Positions 33,597 through 42,890 of a stretch of 50,081 nt of DNA are shown here, piece after piece. This DNA is from an uncultured Butyricicoccus sp. Lineage in GTDB: Bacteria; Bacillota; Clostridia; Oscillospirales; Butyricicoccaceae. The stretch lies in the NCBI GenBank assembly GCA_944381965.1, contig CALWMO010000002.1:1-50081 (forward strand). The letters run 5' to 3'. Both the position numbers and the translations under genes were made by a program. The first letter of the stretch is position 1. Each line of letters opens with the position of its first letter. The notes below the pieces were generated by a model. It ran no database searches. It was given only the letters and a program-made list of their open reading frames with translations, and was not told the origin of the DNA.

Positions 33597-35933
33597 ATGG
33601 TAAATAAATTAAAAAGATTGTTAGCTGCTATAATGGCAGTGGTATTTTTGTTGCCAAATGGTACTGTATATGCAAGTGCAGAGGATGAACAAATTACAAA
33701 AGTTACTAACGAGTTTAAAAAAAATGGATATGCAAGTATGACCGATGATAAAAAAAATCTGGTGTTAGATGAAGGCCATACGTCAGAAACTTATCCTCTA
33801 AAAATAAATGATGGATATGAATACAAAAAAATAAATAAGATTAAGATTTCTTTTACTGATGTTTCATCTTCAGTACTTGAAACAATGGGTGATATTAATA
33901 ATACAGATGATATTATAATTGAACCTACTACACAAGGATTGACTGGTAGTAATGATATTTTGACAGCTAAGCTGGATAAATTTCCAGAAACAACAGAACA
34001 AGTTAACTTGACACTAACTTTAAATGACACTTTTATAAGTTCGAAAGAACAATATGATACAGAAATAGAGATTTTTGCGGGCGATAGAGTAGAACGTTTT
34101 CCATTAGTCGAAGAACGCAAAGAAACAGATAAATTTACTGCAAGTGTTGGTCTCTCAAGTGGAGAAACACAAGATAAATTTTATGAAAATGATAAAGTTA
34201 ATTTTACAATAGAGCCAGATGATGGATACTATTTGGAAAGTTTTGATATTGTCTATCAAAAAGAAAGAGATGGCAAACCATCAACTAAAACAATAACATC
34301 ATCTACTAAATATGAAGAATGGACTATTTCTTGGAATGCTAAAGGTAAAACTACTATAACTGGTGGAATTGTGGGATATCAAACCATGATACAAAGTATT
34401 CAAGTAAAAAAAATTCCAGACATATTTACTGTAAAAGTAGTTGGTGACAGCGGTGTAACCATTGATAATCCAAGCAGTGGTTCTACAACAGTGACAGAGG
34501 GACAAAATACTTCTGTTTATATTCGTGCAACTGCAAAATTAGGATATTTATTTAGCGGTTGTATCATTCAAAGTGGTAAGTCATATGGCTCATGGGTTAA
34601 AGGTCAAAATTTCTTAACACTTGGAAATACTCGTATTGAAGTTAACGATGATGGTAATAGTGTTAGCTTTACTATTCCAGATGTTTATGAGGATATGACC
34701 GTTACTTTTACTTCAACTTTTGACCATGATAATATACCTATAGAGATAAGCGAAGGTTCCAGAATTGATATCTATACAGATGCACCTAAAACTGTACCAA
34801 GCGGTAGTAAAGCTCTGTTTTATATCAGCACAACAGCAGATAACTATGCTGTAAGTAAAATTACTCTGAAAGTTGGTAACTATCAGAATACTGTAAATGC
34901 AAATAATGGTGAAATTGTTGTAAAAAATAAAAATTATAGAATAGATAATATAGGTGGTGGCGTTTATGCTCTTTTAGTTGAGGATATAACCGAACCTATA
35001 AAGGTGTCAGCTACTTCTGCACTCACTTCAGGCAATGTTTCAAGACCAACCTTATCTATTTCTAGCTCTAGTAACGTTAAAATTACAAAAAGCACAAGCA
35101 ATTATTATGTAAACTCGGGAGATAGTGTGTATTTTTACTTTACCCCTTACACAAATTATCAGATTTCTGAGATAACTTTAACAGTTGGTAATTTGACTAG
35201 TAGTGTATCACCAAATAAAACATCAATTACAGTGGGTAATAATACTTATATGCTAAGCAGAAATGCAGCAGGTATGGTAACATTATATCTTACTAACGTA
35301 ACACAAAATATTAAAGTTTCTGCATCCGCATATTTTACAAAAGATGATGTAGATTCTACAACTTCTATCTCTATAAATAAAGATAACAGAAGCCCATTTA
35401 TAAGCGGTTATACAGATGGTACTTTCCGTCCTAAAAACAATATGACTAAAGCAGAAGCTATATCTATGCTTTATAAAGTATCTAATGTGTCAAATGTGTC
35501 ATACGAGAGCATATTCGCAGATGTACCAAGCACAGCTTGGTATGCATCTGAGGTGAATACATTTGCAAGTGCTGGTATAATAGACCGTGCGACATATTTT
35601 TATCCAAATAATTATGTCACAAGAGCCGAAATGGCAGAGTTTATTTATAGACTTATGGGCTCTCCAGAAGTTACTACAAGTAATGTATATTTCTTAGATA
35701 TAAGTAACATACAAAACAATAGTGCTATTAGATATTGTGCATCTCAGGGCTGGATAAACGGTTACCCAGATAACACTTTCAAGCCTTATAACTATATGAC
35801 TCGTGATGAAGTTGTAACTATGATGTGTAGAGTGTTAAATCGTACATATGGCAGTATGTCACAAAAATACTCTGATGTTAAGCCAGGATACTGGGCATAC
35901 TCTTATATACATATGGCATCTTCATATGTATAA
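33597..35933 (+). CDS. S-layer-homology domain surface protein
   Basis: The 778-residue product begins with a signal peptide (cleavage near YASA, about residue 27). A long beta-rich region follows, including two similar repeats of about 95 residues (around 395-495 and 495-595, each with a KITLKVGN- or EITLTVGN-like strand and an ending IKVSA). SLH repeats occupy the last 190 residues: a half repeat (SGYTDGTFRP), two complete ones (FADVPSTAWYA.. and the repeat with GWINGYPDNTFKP) and a final half (YSDVKPGYWAYSYI). SLH domains bind secondary cell-wall polymers, so the protein is held on the cell surface. A GGAGCTGAA site precedes the ATG. The function of the repeats (adhesion or scaffold) is not known. 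Confidence 0.82.
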   Translation: MVNKLKRLLAAIMAVVFLLPNGTVYASAEDEQITKVTNEFKKNGYASMTDDKKNLVLDEGHTSETYPLKINDGYEYKKINKIKISFTDVSSSVLETMGDINNTDDIIIEPTTQGLTGSNDILTAKLDKFPETTEQVNLTLTLNDTFISSKEQYDTEIEIFAGDRVERFPLVEERKETDKFTASVGLSSGETQDKFYENDKVNFTIEPDDGYYLESFDIVYQKERDGKPSTKTITSSTKYEEWTISWNAKGKTTITGGIVGYQTMIQSIQVKKIPDIFTVKVVGDSGVTIDNPSSGSTTVTEGQNTSVYIRATAKLGYLFSGCIIQSGKSYGSWVKGQNFLTLGNTRIEVNDDGNSVSFTIPDVYEDMTVTFTSTFDHDNIPIEISEGSRIDIYTDAPKTVPSGSKALFYISTTADNYAVSKITLKVGNYQNTVNANNGEIVVKNKNYRIDNIGGGVYALLVEDITEPIKVSATSALTSGNVSRPTLSISSSSNVKITKSTSNYYVNSGDSVYFYFTPYTNYQISEITLTVGNLTSSVSPNKTSITVGNNTYMLSRNAAGMVTLYLTNVTQNIKVSASAYFTKDDVDSTTSISINKDNRSPFISGYTDGTFRPKNNMTKAEAISMLYKVSNVSNVSYESIFADVPSTAWYASEVNTFASAGIIDRATYFYPNNYVTRAEMAEFIYRLMGSPEVTTSNVYFLDISNIQNNSAIRYCASQGWINGYPDNTFKPYNYMTRDEVVTMMCRVLNRTYGSMSQKYSDVKPGYWAYSYIHMASSYV

Positions 35934-36001
35934 TACAAGGTTTAGTTATTTGTAGAAATTGCACAAATCATCATTTAAGGTAAATTAAGTAAAAAAAATA
36001 T

Positions 36002-36042
36002 AAAAAAACTGCGTTGTATACATAATAAACGCAGTTTTTTTT
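36002..36042 (+). terminator. Rho-independent terminator after the SLH gene
   Basis: A perfect 14-bp stem, AAAAAAACTGCGTT / AACGCAGTTTTTTT, encloses a 12-base loop and leads into T. The rest of the 340-base gap to flgB is extremely AT-rich and contains the flgB promoter; no small gene was seen in it. Confidence 0.88.
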
Positions 36043-36198
36043 GCACCCTGATAATTTTTACAGCAATATCAACAAAAAAACAAAAAAACTCAAATTATTA
36101 CAAATAATATCAATAAAAAAAATAAATGCTTTTATCTTACAAAGTATATATAATAATGTGCATTTGATACAAAAATGATACAATGCTGAAAACAAATA

Positions 36199-36227
36199 TT
36201 GATAAATAAATATAATAATGTTATAAT
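36199..36227 (+). promoter_or_regulatory. Sigma-A promoter of the flgB operon
   Basis: TTGATA and a perfect TATAAT are exactly 17 bases apart and 47 bases before the flgB ATG. This strong site heads the long basal-body operon, as the PA promoter does for the fla/che operon of B. subtilis. Confidence 0.75.
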
Positions 36228-36273
36228 GTCAAAAGTAATAGAATTTTGAGCTTTTGTGAATTGAGGGATATAT

Positions 36274-36651
36274 ATGCAATTATTTACTAATAATTCAATG
36301 CTTATGATGGAGCGTTCAATGGATTTTTTATGGACAAAACAAACTGCTATTCTTGATAATATAGCTAACATTGAAACTCCTAACTATAAAGCTAAATATG
36401 TCACTTTTGAGGAAACACTGCAACAAAAACTAAATAGTGCAAATGGAAATGTTGGTCAAATACGTAATGCACTTGAAAACACATCTGCTTCTGTTTATAC
36501 AGCTGTAAATGAACAAGCTAGGGCAGATGGAAATGGTGTTGACATGAACGAACAAAGTGTTGAGCTTGCTAGAAACGCTTTTCAGCAACAGCATGTTTAT
36601 AATGCAATAAGTAAAGAGCTTTCACTTTTAAGAACAGTAGCAGTAGGTTAA
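36274..36651 (+). CDS. flgB: Flagellar basal-body rod protein FlgB
   Basis: FlgB is a proximal rod subunit. The 125-residue product shows the rod motif (ILDNIANIETPNYKAKYVTF near 28-50) and ends with the helix DMNEQSVELARNAFQQQHVYNA. Length is normal for FlgB. First gene of the basal-body operon; a GAGGG site precedes the ATG and 17 bases separate it from flgC. Confidence 0.94.
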   Translation: MQLFTNNSMLMMERSMDFLWTKQTAILDNIANIETPNYKAKYVTFEETLQQKLNSANGNVGQIRNALENTSASVYTAVNEQARADGNGVDMNEQSVELARNAFQQQHVYNAISKELSLLRTVAVG

Positions 36652-36668
36652 TAGGAGAGTAAAATAAA

Positions 36669-37136
36669 ATGGCTTTTTTAAGTTCAATGAATATAACAGC
36701 ATCTGGTCTTACAGCTCAACAGCTTAGATTAGATGTTATATCAGAAAATATATCAAACATAAACACAACTCGTACAGAAAACGGTGATGAAGCTTATCGT
36801 CGTAAAATGATAGTTCTAGAGGCAGAAGACGGCAGAGATACTTTTAGAGATATTCTGGCTCGTACTGCAGGTGGTATGCAGCTGCCAACAGGAGCAATAT
36901 CAAATAATGGCGGTGTTCGTGTGTCTGCCATAGTTGAAGATGAAAGTGAGTTTAAACTTCAATATGACCCTACTCACCCTGATGCAAATGAAGAAGGTTA
37001 TGTTGAAATGCCAAATATCGACCTCGTAAAAGAAATGACCGATGCTATGGCTGCAACTCAGGCATATTCAGCCAATGTAACCGCTTTTAATACACTTAAA
37101 ACAGTTGCAACTAAAGCACTCGAAATTGGTAAGTAA
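36669..37136 (+). CDS. flgC: Flagellar basal-body rod protein FlgC
   Basis: FlgC is a second proximal rod subunit. The 155-residue product has the N-terminal rod segment ITASGLTAQQLRLDVISENI with NINTTRTENG, the FlgC marker DPTHPDANEEGYVEMPNI and the C-terminal helix AYSANVTAFNTLKTVA. It follows flgB with AGGAGAG upstream and precedes fliE by 11 bases. Confidence 0.95.
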   Translation: MAFLSSMNITASGLTAQQLRLDVISENISNINTTRTENGDEAYRRKMIVLEAEDGRDTFRDILARTAGGMQLPTGAISNNGGVRVSAIVEDESEFKLQYDPTHPDANEEGYVEMPNIDLVKEMTDAMAATQAYSANVTAFNTLKTVATKALEIGK

Positions 37137-37147
37137 AGGAGTTTTGA

Positions 37148-37456
37148 ATGATGACTATTAATAAAATTAATCCGCTTTGGCAAAGTGAAGCTTTTGGTCT
37201 CGACACAGTTGCTAATACAACTCAGAATGATGGCATTCCAGTTTTTTCTGATGTTTTAAATACTGCTATTGATAATGTTAAACAGACAGACAAGGAAAAA
37301 TCTGAAGCCGAATATTTACTTGCTACAGGTCAGCTTGATAACCCTGCACTTCTAAATATTGCAAGTGCTAAGGCTGAAATATCTGTTCAGCTTTTAGTTC
37401 AAATGAGAAATAAAGCACTAGAATCTTATAATACAATCACAAGCATGAGTATGTAA
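37148..37456 (+). CDS. fliE: Flagellar hook-basal body protein FliE
   Basis: FliE links the MS ring to the rod. The 102-residue, mostly helical product ends with the family segment ALLNIASAKAEISVQLLVQM and RNKALESYNTITSMSM. The ATG at 37148 is followed by a second ATG; AAAGGAG lies about 7 bases before. Order flgB-flgC-fliE-fliF is standard. Confidence 0.92.
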   Translation: MMTINKINPLWQSEAFGLDTVANTTQNDGIPVFSDVLNTAIDNVKQTDKEKSEAEYLLATGQLDNPALLNIASAKAEISVQLLVQMRNKALESYNTITSMSM

Positions 37457-37500
37457 TATAAAAAATTCTCTGAAAAACAGGAATATGTGGAGATGGGATA

Positions 37501-39207
37501 GTGGCAAAAATAAAAGAGAAGCTACAAGACGGTACGAAAAAAATTAAAGAATTTTATAGTGGTGATAAAAAGAAAAAACGTATTGGTATTACATCAGCTG
37601 CGTTAGCCATTGTAATCGCTGCGTCTGTTTTTTCTGCCGTTAAGCTTAATCAAAAAGAATATATATCATTATTTACAGATTTAACAACCGAAGATTTATC
37701 ATCAGTTGTTGCTACATTGCAAGAACAGGGCGTTACAGATTATAAAGTAAAAGACGATTCTATACTAGTAAATAGCAAAGATGAATCTAATATAAGAGCA
37801 AACTTATTGCTTGATGGTTACCCAAAATCAGGTTTTGCTTATGAAACTTATAACTCTCAGCTAAGTATGATGACAAGCGAATCTGCTCGTCAAACTGCAA
37901 TAGTTCAGGATTTACAAGACCGTATGGGTGCAACTATTGAATGCTTAGAAGGCGTTAAGCAAGCAGTTGTAAATATTCAAACAGGTTCAGATAATCGTTA
38001 TGTACTAGATAGTGAAAACTCTACCCCTGCAAGTGCATCTGTAACTGTAATTATGAAAAATGATGAAGAGATTCCAGATAAATATGTAGAGGCAATAGGA
38101 AACATGATTTTAACCGCTGTTTCTGGTCTGGAATTTGAAAATATAACCATAACAGATTCACTTGGTAATACATTTTTCCCAGGACAAGATGAATCAGAAG
38201 AAAACACCTCAAGTGCATCTGATTTAAAACTAAGATTAGAACAGCAGGTTAACAATAGAGTTAGAAATGAAGTACTTGGTGCTTTAACTCCTGTTTATGG
38301 CTCTGAAAATGTAAAGGTAAGCGTTAACAGTACAGTTGATGTTAGTCATAAGGTTCAAGAAACCGTTACTTATACAACCCCAGAAGGTGCTCCTGCTGGT
38401 GAAGGTATCATAGGTCACTATGAATATGACCAGTCGCTCACTCGTCCAGCCGATGCACAGGCAAATGGTGGTGTTGCAGGTGCGGAAACTAATACTGATG
38501 TTAATACTTATTTAAATACTCAGGGTGCTATACAAGGCAATGAGCAAACATTAACAAACTCTGGCGTTGAAGAGCACAAAGTTAATACACAAACCGAACA
38601 AAGTGAGCAAAACTTCGGTGTAGTAACAGATGTTATGATTGCTGTTACTATAAACGAAGCAGTTTCAGGAAATGTTGGTGCAGAACAGCTTGTAACTCAT
38701 ATTGCAAGAGCTGCAGGAATAGATTCAGACCAGCAAGCTGATAAAATTAACGTGCTTATTGCTCCTTTCTATGACCCAGATGCTCAAAATAATAATCAAA
38801 ACAGCAATAATACCGATAACACTATAGCTGGATTTAAACTTCCACCTTGGGGAGTTTATGTTATCGGCGGTATGGTTGGACTTCTAATTGTGCTTATTAT
38901 TCTTCTTGTTATTATCAAAAAGCGTCGCAAAAAAGCTAGACTTATTGAAGAACAAGAAGCTCAGGCTAGGGCTGAGGCCGAACAGAAGGCTATTGAAGAA
39001 GAAAAACTTAGACAAGCTTCTCTTTCCGAAGTTGAACGTCTCGCTGCAGAAGAAGAAGCTGTCAAGAGAGATATTCTTGATATACAGAACGAGAGAAATC
39101 TTGAACTTAAACAGGATATCCGTAAGTTTACAGAAGAAAACCCAGAAATTGTGGCTAGTATGATTCGTATTTGGTTAAGGGGAGAAGATGGTGAAGCAAA
39201 TGGATAA
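37501..39207 (+). CDS. fliF: Flagellar MS-ring protein FliF
   Basis: FliF forms the membrane MS ring on which the rod, export gate and C ring assemble. The 568-residue product has two membrane segments (about 27-46, and 450-472 with GGMVGLLIVLIILLVII) flanking the periplasmic-side ring-building domains. Those domains contain LLLDGYPKSGFAYETYNSQL and the segment VSVNSTVDVSHK. The cytoplasmic tail (about 475-568) ends with NPEIVASMIRIWL, the FliG-binding element. Start is GTG with GGAGATGGG upstream. Its 3' end overlaps fliG by 20 bases. Confidence 0.95.
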   Translation: MAKIKEKLQDGTKKIKEFYSGDKKKKRIGITSAALAIVIAASVFSAVKLNQKEYISLFTDLTTEDLSSVVATLQEQGVTDYKVKDDSILVNSKDESNIRANLLLDGYPKSGFAYETYNSQLSMMTSESARQTAIVQDLQDRMGATIECLEGVKQAVVNIQTGSDNRYVLDSENSTPASASVTVIMKNDEEIPDKYVEAIGNMILTAVSGLEFENITITDSLGNTFFPGQDESEENTSSASDLKLRLEQQVNNRVRNEVLGALTPVYGSENVKVSVNSTVDVSHKVQETVTYTTPEGAPAGEGIIGHYEYDQSLTRPADAQANGGVAGAETNTDVNTYLNTQGAIQGNEQTLTNSGVEEHKVNTQTEQSEQNFGVVTDVMIAVTINEAVSGNVGAEQLVTHIARAAGIDSDQQADKINVLIAPFYDPDAQNNNQNSNNTDNTIAGFKLPPWGVYVIGGMVGLLIVLIILLVIIKKRRKKARLIEEQEAQARAEAEQKAIEEEKLRQASLSEVERLAAEEEAVKRDILDIQNERNLELKQDIRKFTEENPEIVASMIRIWLRGEDGEANG

Positions 39208-40222
39208 AACTCAAAACAATGAGCAATCATCTAATTTGGCTAAGAAAGCAGCAACTGTTATAGTAGCTCTTGGAAGTGATAAGGCATCTAAGGTTTATCA
39301 ATATATGAAACCAAAGGAAATTGAACAGATTACACTAGAAGTTGCTAAACTCGGTCATTTGTCACCAGAATACACCGAAAAGGTGCTTGACGAATTTTAT
39401 CATATGTGCCTTGCTAATAAGGCTATTACTGAAGGCGGTATGGAATATGCTCGCTCTGTGCTTGAAAAGGCATTCGGCGAGCAAGAAGCTCAACACCTTT
39501 TAAGCAAGGTTACAAAGGCTCTTAAAAATCGCTCTTTCGCATTCCTCAGCAGGACAGATGCAAAAACTATGTTCTCTACTTTACAGCATGAACGTGCTCA
39601 GACAATCGCTCTTGTGCTGTCTTATGTTGAGCCAGATAAAGCGGCAGCTGTGCTCGAAGAGCTCTCTCCAGAAAAGAAGCTTCGTGTAGTAGAAAGCATT
39701 GCAAGAATGGAAAGTGCATCTCCTCATGCGGTAAAGATGATAGAGGAAGAACTTCAAAAGAAATTCAGCAGTGTTGTTGTTACCGAAAATGTTCAGGTTG
39801 GTGGTATAGACCATATCGCTTCTATTATGAACAACCTCGAACGTTCAAGCGAAAAGGCTGTTTTCGATGGTTTGGAACTCAGCAACAAAGAACTTGCAGA
39901 AGAAATCAGAAAGCGTATGTTTGTATTCGAGGATATTATCAATATGGACGACCGTTCGGTTCAGCGTGTGCTTAGAGATTGCGATTCCAGAGATATTGTG
40001 CTTGCACTTAAAGGCTCTAATAAGGAAGTTGCTAACAAGCTACTATCCAATATGTCAAGCCGTATGCGACAGAATATCGAAGAAGACCTCGAAGTCACTA
40101 CAAACGTTCGTATGCGTGATGCTGAAGAAGCTCAACAGCGTATCGTTGGTATTATTAGAGACCTCGAGGAGAAAAACGAAATTATTATCTTAAAGGGTGG
40201 AAAGGACGAGATCATTGTCTAG
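39188..40222 (+). CDS. fliG: Flagellar motor switch protein FliG
   Basis: FliG is the C-ring protein that contacts MotA and generates torque. The 344-residue product has the N-terminal FliF-binding domain (KAATVIVALGSDKASKVYQYM), the middle domain with EHPQ-like loop region (here LQHERAQTIALVLSYV) and the C-terminal torque helix (LRDCDSRDIVLALKGSN). The ATG at 39188 lies inside fliF after GGGGAGAAG; another ATG at 39200 is possible. It overlaps fliH slightly. Confidence 0.96.
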   Translation: MVKQMDKTQNNEQSSNLAKKAATVIVALGSDKASKVYQYMKPKEIEQITLEVAKLGHLSPEYTEKVLDEFYHMCLANKAITEGGMEYARSVLEKAFGEQEAQHLLSKVTKALKNRSFAFLSRTDAKTMFSTLQHERAQTIALVLSYVEPDKAAAVLEELSPEKKLRVVESIARMESASPHAVKMIEEELQKKFSSVVVTENVQVGGIDHIASIMNNLERSSEKAVFDGLELSNKELAEEIRKRMFVFEDIINMDDRSVQRVLRDCDSRDIVLALKGSNKEVANKLLSNMSSRMRQNIEEDLEVTTNVRMRDAEEAQQRIVGIIRDLEEKNEIIILKGGKDEIIV

Positions 40223-41072
40223 TATCCTTAAATATTTCATGAAGCCTAAGGCAGAAGAATATGAACTGCCTGACACTGAAGAAATGACAAGTCAGCTAGA
40301 GGAGATGATTCGATTTAAAGAGAGTATTCCTTTAGCACCTGAACAGTCTAAAGAAGATGATTTTTCCGAATTTGATAGGCAAATCGAGGAAAAAACACAT
40401 GAAATACAAATCGAGCAGCAACCAGAAGAAATAGCTTCGGGTGCGATAACTTTTGCACAAGCTCAAGCAGAAGAAATAATAAAAGATGCTAAAGAACAGG
40501 CTGAGCAAATTTTAGCTAAAGCTAAAATGGCAGCCGAAGCAGAAGTTAGTCGTATCCAGCAAGAGGCAATAGAAGAAGGTTTCCAAAAAGGTTATGCTGA
40601 CGGTTATGAAAAAGCTAAGATAGAAGCTGCTGATGCTGTGCGTGAAAATGCACAGCGTACAGCTGATGATATTGCTAGGTTTATGCATTTAGCAACTCAG
40701 GCAAGGGAACATGCGATAGAGCATGCAAGAGATGAACTTCTCGATGTCGCAGTTACCATTGCTGAAAAGGTTATTCATGTAAGCCTTAAAAGTAGTAGGG
40801 AAGTTATACGTCGTATGATTCTATCGGCTACCGAAAAGCTTAAACGTCGTGAATGGGTTCAAATATATGTCGCAGACTGTGATGTAAAAGGTATCACTCA
40901 AACCGACCCTATGCTCGCATCAGCACTCAGCACTATATCTGACCATGTAAAAATAGTTCCAATGCATGATGCCGAAACAGGTACTTGTATTGTAGAAATG
41001 CCAGATGAAATAATTGATGCAAGTGCATCAACTCAACTGGAAAATATTCGCACAATAATTCGTGATAGTTAA
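40215..41072 (+). CDS. fliH: Flagellar export ATPase regulator FliH
   Basis: FliH binds and regulates the FliI ATPase at the base of the export gate. The product (about 285 residues) has a charged start, a long Ala/Glu/Gln coiled coil (about 85-150, with repeated AE-type heptads) and a C-terminal globular part ending in DEIIDASASTQLENI. The frame is open from a GTG at 40197 but the TTG at 40215 has GGAAAGGA 8 bases upstream and overlaps the fliG stop codon, which fits translational coupling. The order fliG-fliH-fliI supports the call. Confidence 0.88.
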   Translation: MSSILKYFMKPKAEEYELPDTEEMTSQLEEMIRFKESIPLAPEQSKEDDFSEFDRQIEEKTHEIQIEQQPEEIASGAITFAQAQAEEIIKDAKEQAEQILAKAKMAAEAEVSRIQQEAIEEGFQKGYADGYEKAKIEAADAVRENAQRTADDIARFMHLATQAREHAIEHARDELLDVAVTIAEKVIHVSLKSSREVIRRMILSATEKLKRREWVQIYVADCDVKGITQTDPMLASALSTISDHVKIVPMHDAETGTCIVEMPDEIIDASASTQLENIRTIIRDS

Positions 41073-41081
41073 AGGAAGCAG

Positions 41082-42389
41082 ATGCCCATGTTTGAGCAGG
41101 TTATTAGGCAGGTCAAAGATAGTGATTTATTTAGCCGAACAGGTAAAATTGAAAATATTGTTGGCATGTCTATAGAAGCTTCGGGTGGACGTGGTGCAAT
41201 AGGTGATATTTGCCGCATTTATTCAACCGAATCTAACAGTCAAATACTAGCTGAAGTTGTTGGCTTTAAAAGTGATAGAATGCTTTTAATGCCTTATGAA
41301 AATATGAATGGTCTTGCTCCTGGTAATTTCGTTAGAAATACTGGTAGAAGATTAAGACTCCAAGTAGGCGACTTTTTAAGAGGTAGAATAATAAATGCTA
41401 TGGGTAAACCTATTGATGGTTTAGAACCATTTCCAGAGGGTGAAAGCTACTATGTTGATAGCCCTTATATAAACCCACTTACCCGCCCTCCAATTCGTGA
41501 GCGTGTTGATTTTGGTGTTCGTGCCATAGATTCAACACTTACTATTGGTAAAGGTCAGCGTGTCGGTATATTCGCAGGCTCTGGTGTTGGTAAGTCCACT
41601 CTTATGGGTATGATTGCCCGAAATGTTAAAACCGATATAAATGTTATAGCTCTTGTCGGTGAACGTGGTCGAGAAGTTCTTGAATTTATTCAAAAAGACT
41701 TGGGTGAAGAGGGTATGAAACGTTCTGTCCTTGTTGTAGCCACTTCTGACCAGCCTGCAATGCTCAGAATGAAATGTCCATCTGTTGCGACTGCTATAGC
41801 TGAATATTTTAGAGACCAAGGACTCGATGTTCTTTTAATGATGGACTCTCTTACGCGTTTTGCTATGGCTCAGCGTGAAATAGGTCTTGCAGTAGGTGAG
41901 CCTCCTGTTGCTCGTGGATACACACCATCTATTTATGCAGAGCTTCCAAAACTCCTTGAGAGAAGTGGTAATTTTGAAAAAGGCTCTATAACCGCTGTTT
42001 ATACCGTATTAGTAGAAGGTGATGATACAAACGAACCTATAGCTGATACTGTGCGTGGTATTCTTGATGGACATATAGTCCTTTCAAGAAAACTCGCTAA
42101 TGCAAACCATTTCCCAGCTATTGATGTTTCTGCTAGTATCTCTCGTCTTATGACAGAAATAGTAACTCCAGAACATAGAAAACTAGCTGGTAAACTCAGA
42201 GATATACTCAGTATCTATGAGAAAAATGAAGACCTTATCGCTATTGGTGCTTATAAATCAGGTACTAACCCTAAACTCGATTATGCAATTAGCAAGATAG
42301 ATAGCATAAATAACTTCTTAAAACAAGGTATAAATGAAGCTCTTTCTTATGATGAAAGCTTAAAGCAGTTACAACGTATTTTGAAATAA
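41082..42389 (+). CDS. fliI: Flagellum-specific ATPase FliI
   Basis: FliI is the hexameric ATPase of the flagellar type III secretion system. The 435-residue product resembles F1-beta: Walker A GIFAGSGVGKSTLMG (about 163-177), VGERGREVLEFI, Walker B VLLMMDSLTRFAMAQREIGL and the lobe with GEPPVARGYTPSIYAELPKLLER. Start ATG has AAGGAAGC upstream. A second in-frame ATG two codons on is an alternative. It is followed by fliJ after 31 bases. Confidence 0.96.
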   Translation: MPMFEQVIRQVKDSDLFSRTGKIENIVGMSIEASGGRGAIGDICRIYSTESNSQILAEVVGFKSDRMLLMPYENMNGLAPGNFVRNTGRRLRLQVGDFLRGRIINAMGKPIDGLEPFPEGESYYVDSPYINPLTRPPIRERVDFGVRAIDSTLTIGKGQRVGIFAGSGVGKSTLMGMIARNVKTDINVIALVGERGREVLEFIQKDLGEEGMKRSVLVVATSDQPAMLRMKCPSVATAIAEYFRDQGLDVLLMMDSLTRFAMAQREIGLAVGEPPVARGYTPSIYAELPKLLERSGNFEKGSITAVYTVLVEGDDTNEPIADTVRGILDGHIVLSRKLANANHFPAIDVSASISRLMTEIVTPEHRKLAGKLRDILSIYEKNEDLIAIGAYKSGTNPKLDYAISKIDSINNFLKQGINEALSYDESLKQLQRILK

Positions 42390-42420
42390 CTGCTACTAAA
42401 CCAAAGGAAGATGATAACAG

Positions 42421-42867
42421 ATGAAGAAATTCCGTTTTTCACTTGAAACAGTTTTAAATTATCGTGAGCAAATGCTAGATGCTGTAAAAGCTGAACATGC
42501 TTCTGCACTTTTAAAAGTTCGTCAGCAAGAAGATGTAATTGATAATTTGGTAAAAGAATTTGATGATATAAATAATCAGTACCGTCAGAAAAAAATGACC
42601 GGTATGACAATTGCTGATGCAATGAGCTTCGATATTATGCTTCGTGCTCAAGAACGTAAAATAGATTACGAAAAAAATATACTCGTTAAGTTAAAACACG
42701 ATGAAGAAGAAAAACGTGAAAGAGTTCGTCAGGCAAAAACCGATAAGGCAACAATAGAAAAAATTAAAGAAAATAAATATAATCAATATAAAAAAGCCAT
42801 ACAGAAAAACGAAGAACAATTTATAGATGAATTTGTTTCAACTAAGAGGGTTATGGCAGCTAACTAA
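42421..42867 (+). CDS. fliJ: Flagellar export chaperone FliJ
   Basis: FliJ is a coiled-coil component of the export ATPase complex. The 148-residue product is one antiparallel coiled coil, beginning MKKFRFSLETVLNYREQMLD, the family start. It is rich in Lys/Glu (last third EKIKENKYNQYKKAIQKNEE). AAGGAAGA lies about 9 bases before the ATG. Call rests on the N-terminal pattern and location after fliI. Confidence 0.9.
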   Translation: MKKFRFSLETVLNYREQMLDAVKAEHASALLKVRQQEDVIDNLVKEFDDINNQYRQKKMTGMTIADAMSFDIMLRAQERKIDYEKNILVKLKHDEEEKRERVRQAKTDKATIEKIKENKYNQYKKAIQKNEEQFIDEFVSTKRVMAAN

Positions 42868-42890
42868 AAAAGTGGAAAGGGGGTGAAAAA

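Noticed and set aside
35934-36273. c-di-GMP riboswitch or small RNA upstream of flgB
   Set aside because: The gap is AT-rich, with a terminator and a promoter; I found no conserved GEMM-type core or other structured element.
38888-39163. 91-codon plus-strand frame inside fliF
   Set aside because: Shadow of the fliF cytoplasmic tail; Leu/Lys-rich product without a ribosome site.
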